From: Haliotis asinina
Lineage: Eukaryota; Mollusca; Gastropoda; Lepetellida; Haliotidae
DNA: 64,000 bases
Direction: 5' to 3'
NCBI RefSeq assembly: GCF_037392515.1
Contig: NC_090288.1
Coordinates: 15,656,969-15,720,968 of the forward strand
The stretch's first letter is position 1. Each line of letters opens with the position of its first letter. Shown in pieces: positions 1 through 11,379 of the stretch. A program made the position numbers and the translations under genes. The notes beneath the pieces are model-generated. The model saw only the letters and a list, made by a program, of their open reading frames with translations, searched no databases and was not told where the DNA came from.

Positions 1-172
1 CAAACAGATGACGTTATAAATGACGAACACGTAAAATATTGATCCACGCTGAGTTATTTTTAAAGATATTTTTTCGCAGTTTCCTTTTGTGTACATACAT
101 ATAACTACACAAAAAAAGACGGAATGTAACCGATATATACTCTATCTGGCGATGACTTCCTATTTGGTCACG

Positions 173-262
173 GGGCCATGGGATAGCCTAGCGGTTAAAG
201 CGTTTGCTCACCGCGGCAAAGATCCGGGTTCGATTCCCCACATAGGGGAGATGTGAAGCCAA
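173..262 (+). repeat. SINE-1 copy, tRNA-like head only
   Basis: Head of the commonest short repeat of the window. It has an A-box-like stretch (atagcctagcggttaaag) and a B box (gggttcgattccccac), as in tRNA-derived SINEs. The usual 3' part is lost after about position 262. Copies of this family are called SINE-1 below. Confidence 0.7.
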
Positions 263-587
263 ATCATAGGAAATCACATCCTCTTAAAACATTGAGTCAA
301 TCACTGATAATACTGAATGTTTTGAGAGTGCATTCTCGACCTTGAAAAATTGTCAAAATCAAGAATGGGACCCCATGCAGGTGTATGGGGCTACTGCGTT
401 GTGCACGTGCATATCATATGTTGTGTTTAGGGGTGGTAACAGAGGGAATTGGTGGTGCGTTAAAAAGATGTCTGTACTTGAAACGTTTCTCAACCTCTAC
501 ACTTCCTATCCAAATTGAAAGTTCAGGTTCCCCTACTTTTTTTAAGAGTATGTATCTTAAGCACGCATTCATGCATCACTGTCACAG

Positions 588-716
588 GTGATATCACCAG
601 GTGTTGGGCGAGGGACACCAGAAATGAGCGGGTAATGTAACTGGTAGGGGATCAAACCCGGGTCTTCGGCGTGAAGAGCTAACGCTTTAACCACAAAGCT
701 GTCGAACTGCCTCAGT
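588..716 (-). repeat. SINE-1 copy
   Basis: Reverse-orientation copy. The inverted B box (gatcaaacccgggtcttc) and the inverted A-box region (taacgctttaaccac) are clear; the 3' tail is eroded. Confidence 0.7.
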
Positions 717-738
717 TCGTACTATTAGAAGCATAGGT

Positions 739-1130
739 ATTCTAAGTACACACATCCACATACAACCATACAAAAAAGAGCAAAAAAGAGTAATATCTTA
801 GAAGTGGATTACATCTCGCGCCACGCCAACATTGTCAGAACAGCCAAACAAAATAAACGAAATTTACAATGGTAATTATCTCCCCTGCCCTCTCCTCCCG
901 TCCTCATTCAAGGTAACAATAAACAGATCAACGATCTGCATAGTTACTATGGTCCGCTTGACTTAAAAGCTTTCCGATGAACTGCATTCTAACTCGAAAA
1001 CAAATTAACATAGAAACGCTGATCATAATCAAAACATCAGACCGACTCGGTAAGGTGTTTGTAGAATATTTGTCCCCAAAATATAAAAAGTTGTTGAACA
1101 ATTTATGATTTAAATAATGTTATAGACACA
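739..1130. other. No recognised feature
   Basis: AT-rich sequence upstream of the visible receptor exons. I see no exon with good splice sites and no repeat here. Confidence 0.4.
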
Positions 1131-1305
1131 GATCACTATTTGTTACGATGGAGGAGGGCTGAGAAAGGGACAGCCAGGTGTGTGAGAAAGGATGGAGACA
1201 GCACGGCACAGGTTAATGAATCAATAACTTTGGCGTGCACGTGCATCTAGAACACCTGTCTGTCCCTTTCTCTGCACTCCTCCCTCGTAATAAACAGTGA
1301 ACATG
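1131..1305. mobile_element. Short foldback (MITE-like) element
   Basis: About 50 bp on the left (from cactatttgttacgatgg through gagaaagggacagccagg) is the imperfect reverse complement of the right arm (cctgtctgtccctttctc through cgtaataaacagtg). About 70 bp lies between the arms. There is no coding capacity. A nonautonomous DNA transposon is the likeliest reading; no target duplication was resolved. Confidence 0.6.
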
Positions 1306-1667
1306 CTATTACACATGTAAGTTTAACTAATGGCGCCAGTTTGAGCTGGGAAGGATATCTTTGTCAGTAAGTATATATACTTACCCTGTACCATTATAAA
1401 CAGTATGGATGTATGATCAGAGGTCATCGATAGATTATGTTTATCCAGCTTTATCGCCATCGACCAGATTCGATCAGCTGTCGGGACATGTTTGAATGGG
1501 AACGAGCTACGTGACCTGATCGCCATCTACAGGTTCACTCTATACCGTAATGTGTGCTATGAAAGTTTGACGTTGGCCCTATGCGTGTAAAGAGAGTACT
1601 GATTTACTGGTACATTGATGCGCATCAGTAAATCGTCGGATTTAATCACTGAAAGCTGAAATAATAG

Positions 1668-1808
1668 CAGTCTAGTGGTCAGTATTCTCACGCCCCGCTG
1701 AAGACCCAGGTTACATGGGTACAATGTGAGATGCCCATTTCTGGTGTCTCCGCCATGACATTGCTGGAATATTGCTGAAAACGCCGTAAAGCAAAACTCA
1801 CTCACTCG
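1668..1808 (+). repeat. SINE-1 copy
   Basis: Full-length but diverged. It has the gaagacccaggtt B-box region, the gggtacaatgtgagatgcccatttctggtgtc body and the tail attgctggaatattgctgaa running into actcactcactcgc. Confidence 0.75.
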
Positions 1809-1990
1809 CTGATGGGTTCAATCCCACATGTGCCTGAATTGTAACCGATTGTCAGTTCTAAGGGTTCGTTGTATGTCCGAATCCCGCTTTGACTCGAGAT
1901 ACAACGGCGTGCATTAACTGCACATATATGCATAAACCTTCTATTCATGCATTTTTGGAATTACAAAATGTAATATTTTCCTGTTTTCAG

Positions 1991-4900
1991 GTTTTCCGTG
2001 CCAGTTTTTTTCTCCGTCAACAATGGATAGACCCACGTCTAAAATTCAACGAGTTAAATCACAGCATCGTTCTAAGTGAGAAGCGACTCTCGCTGATGTG
2101 GGTGCCTGACGTCTTCTTTCCAGAGTCTACCGAGGAGACTCGCCATATCATCACGACGCCAAACGTTCTCATTCGTTTACATCCAGATGGCTCCATCTTA
2201 TACAGCCAGAGGTGAGGGGCATTGCATCAATAAATGAATGAATGAATGAATGAATGAATGAGATATGTATAAATGGAATTCAAACAAACGATCCCTGCCC
2301 CTGCTGAGAAGAGACATGTATACTACGTTTAGACCCACTAATTCACTAGTTTCTGTTTATCCCAAACTTCCGAGCAGCTTTAGAAAATATTCTGTCGTTT
2401 CTGATGGTGACTAAAACTGAAACAAACTAGAGGTGGTGCTCAATGGGGATCCATTTCACACGACTATTCCAGTTCCTTGTTTCGTTGTTGTTTTGTTGGT
2501 TCTTTAGTTTATCGTGTATTTTATTTCAATTCATTTCATTTGTGGGGGTGGGGGTGGGATGTGACTGGGGTGTTGTTTTGTCAGTATAGTAATTATGTAT
2601 TTATTATATTTTTATTTATTTACATATTTCGTCGAATGGCGCTGTTTTATGAGTGTCTAGGTTGTTTTTGTTTCATTTCGTTACTTGTTTATTCGGCCTT
2701 TAGCAATATTCCAGCAATATCACGGCGTCGTGCTCCTACTCCGCTCTGTTTATATCTTTAGGTTTTGCAGTAGTTTTGCAGCCAAGTAACGTCATGTCCA
2801 TTTTTCAGGAGTTTATTTCTTATTGCCGAAGTATCGGCCTGTGACATTGATACTGTGTCTTTGATACCACCGATGTTTCATATAAAGCACAATGTCCTAG
2901 TACCCAGGTCATATGATAGCATACATAAACAGAGGTATCAACTGGGGGACAATGCAACAACAATGACAGATACAAAACAAATAACTGCATAATTGATTAC
3001 CGATATTGTATTTGAGCGTGTCACTATGTAATGAAGGAGAACGTGAGTAGTCGGAAAACTGACACAAGATACCTCTTTTGACAAGTTAGCTAGATATATT
3101 GTTGCTCAAGTGTTTTCCAGGTGTTTTCCGGGTGTATAATTAACAGGTGTAGGTTTTTCTCACATCCATCTTTAATGAGAAAAATATCACTCTTGTAACA
3201 GTGGCCGAAATCCCCGGAAGTATTAGATAGTTTACTCAGATGGTGGCAGGTGTAAAATAAAAACAACCTGTACATTTTTAGGTATTAATCATATGAATAT
3301 TTGAGAGGAAACAATATGAAATACCATCAAAGTTTTCGCACTGGACTTGATTGGAATGCTGAAGAAATTGTGTTGCAGACTTTGTTCAGGTGCGAATTTG
3401 CATGAAACTTTAGTTTGTACACTGTTCCCAGAAATTATTGAGAAAATCTTTGGTTTTTTTTCTAATGATGCTAAGATTGGAAAACTAAATAATATACTAA
3501 ATAAGGGAGACAACTCTTGAAGGCTTAGAAGGCAGCTCATTACGTCAAGAGTTATCTCCCTTGTCTGAGCAGACGGCTCCCTGTGTTGACATGGCAGAAT
3601 TTACAGCAAGAGAGAAAAGAAAGCTCATTCTAGATGATTTTGAAAGGGGTGAGGCTGATGCTAAAGTGTTAGCTTGTAGACATGGTATTTCTCTGTCTAC
3701 AGAAGTATACAGAACTTTGAAGAATATTCAAACAGGAACCGGGATAGAGCACAAAGCAGGGGCAGATCGGCCTAGGAAATTCAGTGTTGTGGATCGCCGA
3801 AGACTTGGGCAGATTGTGAGTAGGGGCAAATTGAAAAGTGTTGAGAACATCAGAAATGAAATGATTAGCAGAGGAAGTCCTCAGGTATGCAGTGAAACAG
3901 TTAGGCAGGAATTACAGAGACTTAATTGGGTGAAAAAACGTGGAATTCCCTCGCCGTTGATGAAAGATGCACAAAAGGAAAAACGTTTTAAATAAAAAAC
4001 TGGTGTCGGGCTCATGAAAATCAAGATTGGGATAATGTTTTCTTTTCGGATGAAAGTTCTGTTTGGCTTTTCCCTAATTGTGTGAAAATTTGGACCAAAG
4101 ATACTGTCAAACCTATCTACCAGCGACCAAAACATAGCCCGAAGTTTCACATGTGGGGTGGCATATCGGCTCGCGGAGTGACGCCATTGTGTGTTTTCAC
4201 GGGAAACTTGACAAAAGAAAGATACGCTGACATTCTAAATGGTCACCTTCTTCCGACAGCACAAACATTGTATGAAGATGATTGGATTTTCCAGCATGAT
4301 AATGACCCAAAACACACTGCGCTACACAAAACAGTGGTTGTCGGGCGAAAATGTTCAAGTTTTAGACTGGCCCAGTTACAGCCCAGACCTAAACCCAATT
4401 GAGAATGTGTGGGGAGTCATGAAGGACAGAATGAACCAAATGGGACTGAGAAATATTGAAGATATGAAGGCCGAGGTGGTCCAATATTGGGATACCCTGT
4501 CACAAGATTACCTACAAACTTTGATGGGTAGTGTGCCTAGGCGTATTCAGGCATGCATTGTTGAGCGAGGAGGTCTAACAAAGTACTAAAACAAGACTGA
4601 GACTGTAAAAGGATGATGTTTTAACATGTTTATGTAAGTAAAACGCCAGAAGTTAATAAACGTAATGAGTTACATGACGCAACATGATTCTCAATAATTT
4701 CTGGGAATACTATATGTCGTTCCAACAATTCTCAGAAAACGATATTATATAGTCAGTACATCAATTCAGACGATATTACCTGGAATGGTGCCGCCTCTGC
4801 CAAAGGGTTTTGCTGTTGTCTTGGAGGTGCTCCTAATCCCAGTTACAGAATTATCTCTATGACAAGTTGACTGGACGAGCTGAATAAGGCGACTAGTCAA

Positions 4901-6144
4901 TGGTGACTTTAAGATATACTTGGTGTTTGCCAGGTTGTCGGTAACGATGCAATGTCGGATGGACCTGGGCAAGTTTCCTCTGGACGAGCAAGTGTGTAGC
5001 ATCAAGATGGAGAGTTGTAAGTAGCAAGAGAGATGTTTGTTTGTTTCTTTGTTTGTTGGTTGGTTTGTTTGTTTGTTTGATTGTTTGTCCCCGTCGTGAT
5101 ATTGCTGGAATATTACTACAAACGGCGTTAACAATACCCACTCACGCCAGCTAAATCATGGCAGTCTATAAGTCTGGAATGGACAATCCAGTGATTGACA
5201 TCACGAGCATTGGTCTATCATATGCGATAAGATGACACGCGTCAGCCGAGTCCGCGAACCAATTAATGCCATTGACAAACTGGGTTGCTGAGGACTTGTT
5301 TAAATGTGAATCTTCCCGGTCGCAATAGCATCCTTTGACGCCGACTTTGTAGACAGTGCTATGATGCGTTCCTTTTAAGTAACGTGTAAGGGATAAAAGT
5401 ACAGTGCATATTCACATTCATTCTCAGTGTTCACATGTGAATTCAAATCGTGTGTTAGCTTGTCATGTGATTTCCCACGGCAGATGACACGCAGTTGGTA
5501 TCCGAAACAAGACAAAAATAATTAAAATTTTAAGCTGTACCCAAGTGACGGCTAGTCTAGCAGGATTGTGAAGTCAGGGACTGAGATTGCCTTCCATTTT
5601 CCATGTGAGTTAAGAGAAATATTCTTTAGTGCCGTTAGTAACTAATTAATACAGAGGTTTGATGCGTTAAATGGGTACGTTGGATAGCCTTGTGGTGAGC
5701 TGGCACAATTTTGGGGCACCATTGGAATAAAACCGACAACCATATGCTTTTCCGTGACTAGCCATTATTGGTTCTTAGTCCCCGAAAAACATTTCGGCTT
5801 TTGGGTAGCCTGGTGGTTAAAGCGTTCGCTCTTCAAGCTGACAACACGGGTTCGATTCCCCGCATGGATACAATGTGTGGAGCCCATTTCTTGTGTCCCC
5901 GCCGTGACGTGATACTGCTAAGAGTGGCGTTAAACTCACTCACGCACTTGCTTTGCACATGGAAATCAAACGTACCATTTTTGGCCTAGAGCACTGTAAT
6001 ACTTATTCTGATAAATTATTCCCTGACTGTGAATATGTCCTAATGGAATATACCCCGTTAAATACCCGATACACATAAAGAGTTTGATTTTGAAGAGAAC
6101 TCAAGGTCGATTTAGTTGTTTGCGTGTTTGTTGTTGTTTTTTGT

Positions 6145-6221
<77 letters not shown>

Positions 6222-9200
6222 TGGGGGGGGGGGGGGTGTTCAGGGTGGTTTTTTTTCTGATTTTGTTAATTTCTCTGGACAATCTCAAATCGTGTATCAT
6301 GACATCCTTGATAGATATCATGGCATATTAGAAAAATGTTTAAACGCTTATTAATTGAATCCATGGAACTAGCTAGATAATCTCGGGTTGTTTTGTTATG
6401 TGTTTTTTGTTTGTTTTGATATCCGATTACGTTATCTTGACAAGCGCAGCAGTAATTATCGTTGATACCAGTTCGGCCTTTGATTGTAGTCCCAATGAAT
6501 ACTTTATGTACTGGCAGTGATATCGATGCTTCTCACAATGTGCTACACTATGTGGGAATGTCAAATAGCATTTCGGAAATGAGATAAGGCAATTGGATGT
6601 GTCTAATGCCGAGTTTGTTATGCAAGAAAGGGCAAATCTAGTTTATCATGCATTGTTTTTTCACTGTATTATTTACACATTTGAGATTTGTACCGGATTA
6701 CTTGCTATAAATAGAACTCTGATGACATACAACACTGCTACTGCTAATGACTATAGGGGCGGTGGTGTGGCCTTAGTTGGTAAAGCGTTGTTCGTCACGC
6801 CGAAGACCCGGGTTCGATTTCCCATTTGGGTACAATGTGTGAAGCACAGTTTTGGTCTCCCCCACCCTGATATTGCTGGAATGATGCTAAACGCAGCGTA
6901 AAACCAAACTCACTCAAATGAAGTGTATGTCAGTGAGACGGGATACGTATAGATTTATTGTGACACATTACAAATTATAAATGGTAACTGGCACAATGTG
7001 ATTTTTTAAACAGATGGCTACACCACCGACGATGTATATTTCACATGGTCATCTGAAAGGAAGTCCACCAGCGTCATGCCAAACGCCTACATACCCGACT
7101 TCACCCTCACCAACGTTACGGCACACGACTGCACGGCTAAATATGAAACAGGTAAATTGTCTGGAATCATATAAAGAGACCTCGTTCATAACCTTATTAA
7201 TGAAGAATATTAACAATGCCCCTTTCCAAGCTCCATATCATATTCAAGGCGCACAAGTTATACGGATGCTCAAAGCACACAATCTGATTATTATTAATAC
7301 CCCGTATAACCCAAGGTGCCGGTGAGGCACCAGAAGGGTTAATTGTCACATGTCTTATGCCTCCGGGCAACCATTTTCTGCTTGGTGAACAGAGGCAATT
7401 TTGAACAAACATCAACAGCCTAAGGTGAGACCAGATGTGTCACATGTGCTTCGTTGTGGAAAAGGAAAGATCCCTACAAGTAATTTCTTCCGGATTATAT
7501 GTTCGTATGCTCTTAGTTCATTGAATTAACTGCCATGGATCCTTGCAACGACATTGTATTCACAAAACGAGGAGCGTTGGATTAGAGTATGTTTTATGAG
7601 ATCTCTGAAATAATTTCCATGTAAAGGTTATTGCTGTGTATTGGCAAATAAACTGTATTGCAATATATTGCGATTCAGGCACCCGTATTACGATATAATG
7701 GGAACTCAAGTGACCAGTAAGTGACACTACTTGTACATGTCGAGCCCATTTTCTACATTACAAGTCCCTAAACATATCGCATGGTTCTGATAACAGCAAT
7801 CTCAAAACAAGTTGCATAGTCAGGGAATATTTGTTCCCTTCTTTATACAATTCATAGTATTACAGTATGCCAGTTTGTTATTGAATAACGAAGGAAAACT
7901 TTGTTGTGAATGAAATTTTAATTCAAAATACAAAGATAATCACAAGAAAAAACTTTATATGTTCTACAACCAATATACCGGTCCTCAGAAATAATATTAC
8001 AATACGTATCGTTTGAAAAGTGTATTGCGATAAACCGGTATACCGGTAATACCATACAGCACTTAGTAAAAGTAAATGAAATTATCTACTGACAACATAT
8101 ACCGAACGTATCTGGGGGAAGTCATTTGCAAAGTGGGCCTCTGAGCAAAATTCTTGTCTTGCCTGTGAAGATTAGGGATGTTCAGTAGCCCATGCTTGTC
8201 GTAAAAGGCGACTTACGGGGTTGGGTGGTCTGGCTCGTTAACTTGGTTGACACATTTTATCGTTTCCCAATTGCATAAATCGATTCTCATGCTGTTGATC
8301 ACAGGATTGTCGGGTCCAGATTCTATTATTGACAGACTGCCATCCTCGATATCTCCAGGGTATACATTCCGATAAGTCTCCACCATACCCTGGATGTATC
8401 TACGACCCGATAAATTTGTTACCTACCTTGGCTGGCGTTTATCCAATCAGGTGTCTACGCTGGGAAGTTGAGCGAACCAATCACCACTCACTTTCGCTTT
8501 TTAAATTATCTAACCAATTAAACTTGGGAACACAAACCATGCAGGGGTTCCCTGAAAGATGTAGAAGGAGTTCTTGCCTATATGTTTTTAAAGTTTCGGA
8601 CCATCAGTTTGCATGATTTCCTCTAAATCTGAGTCGCACTGCGAATAGGCCTTCGCAGCTGTAGGGGCTATCTTTGTTGACACTGGCAAGCTCGGTTGTA
8701 ACGGTGGCTTAGCTGATTAGCCACTGTGGGAATGCGGATCCAGCAAAGGGAGGTAATAAAATTATCGGGACCCACAGGGGCATCCAGGGTATAGTGAAGA
8801 CCTATTAGAACGTATACCATGGAGATATCAAGGATGCCATGTAGCTGGAATATATCAATCACTCCTTGTCTTACTCTGACCTTTTTTGTAACAATTTAGT
8901 CTACCCTTGCAGGAAGTTTCACATGTATTGAGGCGAAACTGGATTTGAAACGAGAAATCGGCTTCTACGCCACACAGACATACATTCCCAGCATCCTCAT
9001 TGTCGTCTTGTCCTGGGCCTCGTTCTGGATCGACCACGAGGCAGTTCCCGCCAGAATCTCAGTTGGGCTCCTTACAGTGCTCACCATCACTGCTCAGAGT
9101 TCTGGTGCGCGCTCACAACTTCCCAGGGTTCCCTACGTGAAAGGCATCGATGTGTGGATGACGTCGTGCTTGGTGTTTGTGTTTGCCGCTTACATGGAGT

Positions 9201-10703
9201 ATGCTGTCGTCACGGTGCTCTCTCGAAAGTACCGGAAGCGGAAAGCGAGACAAGATCTGAAAGATGTACTTATTTCACATGTTTTTTGGTTGCAAAACAT
9301 TATTTTTGTTTCTAGACGCGCAGGGATTTTAGGGTAGGGGCGGGTGGTTACGGTGATCTGTTATTTGGATTGTCCTCATGCTGTTGATCACTGGATTGTC
9401 TGGTCCAGAATCGATTATTTACAGACAACCGCCAAATACAGTGGAGGTTGTCTAAATCGGCACTCACTGGGACTGAAAAAATAATCCAGTTTAGGCAATG
9501 TGCCGGATTATAGAGCTGATGATACATGTACAACCCATTGATGAGGCTGAGATTGTATGCCAGTTACCGCCAGATAATATGCCAGTGTTGCCGGATTGGG
9601 CAGTTGCCGGTTTTGACAGCTTCCACTGTTGTTGGAAAACTGTTGAATGCGGCGTAGACCTAACTCACCCACTCACTCACTCACTCACCCTTCGGATTAT
9701 CATTCCAAAGAGAACCACAAAAGGGACAAATAAGGACAAACTCTATGGGTGAACAACTTCTTTATTGGGTGTTGTTATCGAAAGGTAGCACCTTTAAAAA
9801 ATGCCACTCAGAAAATAAACATAAAAGGGTCATTCTACGAGGCAGATGTTTGGTATGTTAATCGGTTGTTTTGCGCCTCTCACCTGAATGTTCAGTATGT
9901 ATTTCTGTAGAATCTCACCCGTGAGTAACCGGGTTCGAACTGGCCTTCAACCCATTTTATGGCAAGAGGCGACTAACGTGGCTGAGTAGTCAGGCTCGAT
10001 GACTTGGTTGACAAATCTCATCGTATCCCAACTGCGTTCATCGATGTTCGTGATGTCAGTCACTGGACTGTCAGGTCCAGACTCCATTATTTACCACACC
10101 GCCGCAGCTGAAAGAACTACGAGCCAATGTACTACGAGCGATTCATTATCTTCGTCAGTAATTAAAAAACAGCCAGCCGTTTAAAGTATATCACTCATGA
10201 AAAAGGGTTTTTCGCCCGTGAAGGCCTTGGTTGACTATGGCCTGCAGCAGCGGATGCTTGTCGTTATAAGCGACTAACAGAATTATGTTGTCCAACTCGC
10301 TGCTTTAGTTGCATATCTTCGTATAGCTACATCGCAGCTCATGCTGTCAATCACTGGATTGTTGATAACTTGCAGTCAGACGCCAATAGCTTGAATGTTG
10401 CTGGATGCGGCGTAAAACAACAGCAACAGAAAATGCATTTATCGTAAAGGCGATAAACCCTATTATTACTTATTGATTTGCTATGGTTGATTAATTATTG
10501 ACTATTTATTAATTCATCTAAATTTTCAGAATTCCAAATCGACGATGGCTGCGGTTTCTAACGTGGACGTGACCATCGCTAACCAGGTGAAAGAAACCAG
10601 AGACACGGGCAGCTTCGTGGACAAATTGTCCCGGTTCCTCTTCCCTTTGTCTTTCCTTGCATTTAACATTGGCTACTGGGTTTACTATATATACATCGTT
10701 TAG
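1991..10703 (+). CDS. Anion-selective Cys-loop ligand-gated channel, 3' part (glycine/glutamate-gated chloride channel type)
   Basis: Plasma-membrane pentameric neurotransmitter receptor subunit that conducts chloride. Five exons join in phase: 1991-2211, 4934-5016, 7014-7151, 8913-9265 and 10530-10703. They give 322 residues plus a TAG stop; the signal peptide and first extracellular exons lie upstream or were not found. Exon 1 carries FFLRQQWIDPRL (loop D area) and WVPDVFF. Exon 2 holds the Cys-loop, C-x13-C, with FPLD inside. Exons 3 and 4 carry a second cysteine pair (HDC...SFTC) typical of GlyR and GluCl. M1 starts near GFYATQTYIPS. The PAR triplet precedes M2, which marks anion selectivity; M2 is followed by VWMTSCLVFVFAA (M3). 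M4 (FPLSFLAFNIGYW) ends the protein. The M3-M4 loop is only about 50 residues. The native agonist (glycine, glutamate, GABA, pH or other) cannot be told from sequence. Introns hold a Tc1 element, SINEs and a foldback element. Confidence 0.93.
2231..2262. repeat. (ATGA)n microsatellite
   Basis: Seven or so ATGA units just inside intron 1 of the channel gene. Confidence 0.9.
2698..2738 (-). repeat. SINE tail fragment
   Basis: Inverted remnant of the shared SINE tail (tttagcaatattccagcaat, then atcacggcg). Confidence 0.5.
3420..4712 (+). mobile_element. Tc1/mariner-like transposon with broken transposase
   Basis: The element is about 1.29 kb. Inverted ends share ttcccagaaattattgagaa (20 bp) on the left and its reverse complement on the right, and both ends are flanked by TA (3418-3419 and 4713-4714), the duplication expected for this superfamily. 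It lies in the first visible intron of the channel gene. A second hairpin just inside the left end pairs aagggagacaactcttga (about 3504-3521) with tcaagagttatctccctt (3545-3562). Confidence 0.88.
3561..4589 (+). pseudogene. Tc1-like DD34E transposase, frameshifted
   Basis: DNA transposase that would cut and paste the surrounding element. The N-terminal paired-like helix-turn-helix region reads through TAREKRKLILDDFERGE to MKDAQKEKRFK, then stops at about 3995. The next piece, in another frame, holds FSDESSVW (first catalytic Asp, near 4050), WGGISARG and FQHDNDPKHT (second Asp). A further frame change leads to YSPDLNPIENVWG, whose E completes the triad. At least two frameshifts or stops separate the three pieces, so no active enzyme is made. 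The order and spacing match Tc1 transposases, which are about 340 residues. Confidence 0.88.
5036..5088. repeat. (TTTG)n-rich microsatellite
   Basis: Imperfect TTTG/TTGG tract directly after the donor of channel exon 2. Confidence 0.8.
5147..5285 (-). repeat. SINE-2 copy
   Basis: Second abundant repeat, inverted. The core ggacaatccagtgattgaca, the atcacgagcattggtctat block and gataagatgacacgcgtcag are recognisable. Copies of this family are called SINE-2 below. The consensus head is cttgtcgtaagaggcgacta and the core is gatcactggattgtctggtc. Confidence 0.65.
5803..5950 (+). repeat. SINE-1 copy
   Basis: Good copy with head ggtagcctggtggttaaagc, B box cgggttcgattccccgc and tail ending in actcactcacgcac. 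Confidence 0.85.
6144..6236. repeat. (TG)n microsatellite with poly-G end
   Basis: About 38 TG units followed by a G run of about 14, in an intron of the channel gene. Long open frames over it on both strands are artefacts of the repeat. Confidence 0.95.
6756..6916 (+). repeat. SINE-1 copy
   Basis: Full-length copy: ggtaaagcgttg head, gacccgggttcgatttccc B box, tattgctggaatgatgctaa tail and actcactcaa end. Confidence 0.85.
7355..7470 (+). repeat. Dispersed repeat, copy 1
   Basis: The blocks ccgggcaaccattttctgct, gaacagaggcaattttgaac and gtgagaccagatgtgtcaca recur near 62060-62180. The family is unknown to me. Confidence 0.6.
7905..8060 (+). repeat. Dispersed AT-rich repeat, copy 1
   Basis: The run from gattataattttaa-like sequence through aagataatcacaag and accaatataccggtcctcag reads in reverse near 27770-27940. 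It contains taccggtataccggtaatac. Probably a nonautonomous element; its edges are not resolved. Confidence 0.4.
8187..8340 (+). repeat. SINE-2 copy split by a foldback element
   Basis: The head catgcttgtcgtaaaaggcg and core gttgatcacaggattgtcgg run to acagactgc. The expected continuation (catgtagctggaatat) resumes only after the 496-bp element at 8341-8836. Confidence 0.75.
8341..8836. mobile_element. 496-bp foldback element, copy 1
   Basis: Begins catcctcgatatctccaggg and ends with its near-complement, gagatatcaaggatg. The arms are about 60 bp and include a second complementary block (ataccctggatg / catccagggtat). It is noncoding. A second copy lies at 62439-62945. Insertion inside a SINE shows that it transposed. 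Confidence 0.8.
9340..9690 (+). repeat. SINE-2 copy, rearranged
   Basis: It starts just after the donor of channel exon 4 (9265). The core catgctgttgatcactggat, then tgtctggtccagaatcgatt, is followed by diverged sequence and a tail ending in actcactcactcactcaccc. Confidence 0.6.
9945..10110 (+). repeat. SINE-2 copy
   Basis: Carries aagaggcgactaacgtggct, gtcaggctcgatgacttggt and gtcactggactgtcaggtcc. Confidence 0.75.
10240..10425 (+). repeat. SINE-2 copy
   Basis: Carries cttgtcgttataagcgacta, catgctgtcaatcactggat and a degraded tail (gaatgttgctggatgcggcg). Confidence 0.7.
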
Positions 10704-10721
10704 TTTCCAAATCAGGAGGCG

Positions 10722-10846
10722 GTGGGGTAGCCCAGTGGTTAAAGCGTTCGTGCCGAAGATCGGTTCGATTCTCCACGTGGGTAGAATGTTTGAAGCCCAT
10801 TTCTGGTGTCCCCCGTCGTAATATTGCTGGAATATTGCTACCTAGG
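10722..10846 (+). repeat. SINE-1 copy in the 3' UTR of the channel gene
   Basis: Starts 19 bp after the TAG stop (ggtggggtagcccagtggtt). The B box cggttcgattctccacg and body are intact and the tail is partly lost. It is probably transcribed with the channel mRNA. Confidence 0.8.
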
Positions 10847-11239
10847 ACCTCTCACACTTTACAATTTTGCATTTCGCTGTGCAGAGTTGCGTCCCTTGGT
10901 TACCTTCAGTCGTGTCTTTGAGTGAGTGTGTGAACTGGGTTTTACGCTGCTTTTAGCAATATTCCAAGAATATTACGGCATCATGGCTTTTAATTCCTGC
11001 TTAGTTCTCTTTATGTTGAAGGTTTGACAGCACCGGGCGAGACTTGTATCCCTTCTGCCGTTTCTCCCCTGCTGTAACTGAGAACATTTACAGAGCAGAG
11101 CTGACCAAAACCGACATTCACCCACTTACTTACTCATATATACAATGCCACCACTACATCACCAGCCTTGTGAAGTCGAACACATACATGTCGGTTGTCA
11201 CACGCATGGCGTACCAGTGCGTGTTAAAACTGATCTTCG

Positions 11240-11375
11240 GCATCACACACTTGTGGTAAGAGGCACCTAACGGCAGGTCAGACTCGCTATCTTGTTTGAC
11301 ACATGTCATCTTATCCTAGTGACGTAGATCGATGCTCATGCCCATCTTACTGAGTGCAGCGTTAAACAAGAGACA
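11240..11375 (+). repeat. SINE-2 copy, 3' shortened
   Basis: The ggtaagaggcacctaacggc and gacgtagatcgatgctcatg blocks are followed at once by the tail ctgagtgcagcgttaaac; the middle is deleted. Confidence 0.6.
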
Positions 11376-11379
11376 AACA

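Noticed and set aside
185..262. tRNA-like A and B boxes (also in every SINE-1 copy)
   Set aside because: They do not form a full cloverleaf with an acceptor stem and anticodon arm and are followed by the SINE body, so no tRNA gene is called.
6116..6354. Open frames of poly-Cys/Val and poly-Thr/His across the TG repeat
   Set aside because: Translation of a dinucleotide repeat, not a protein.
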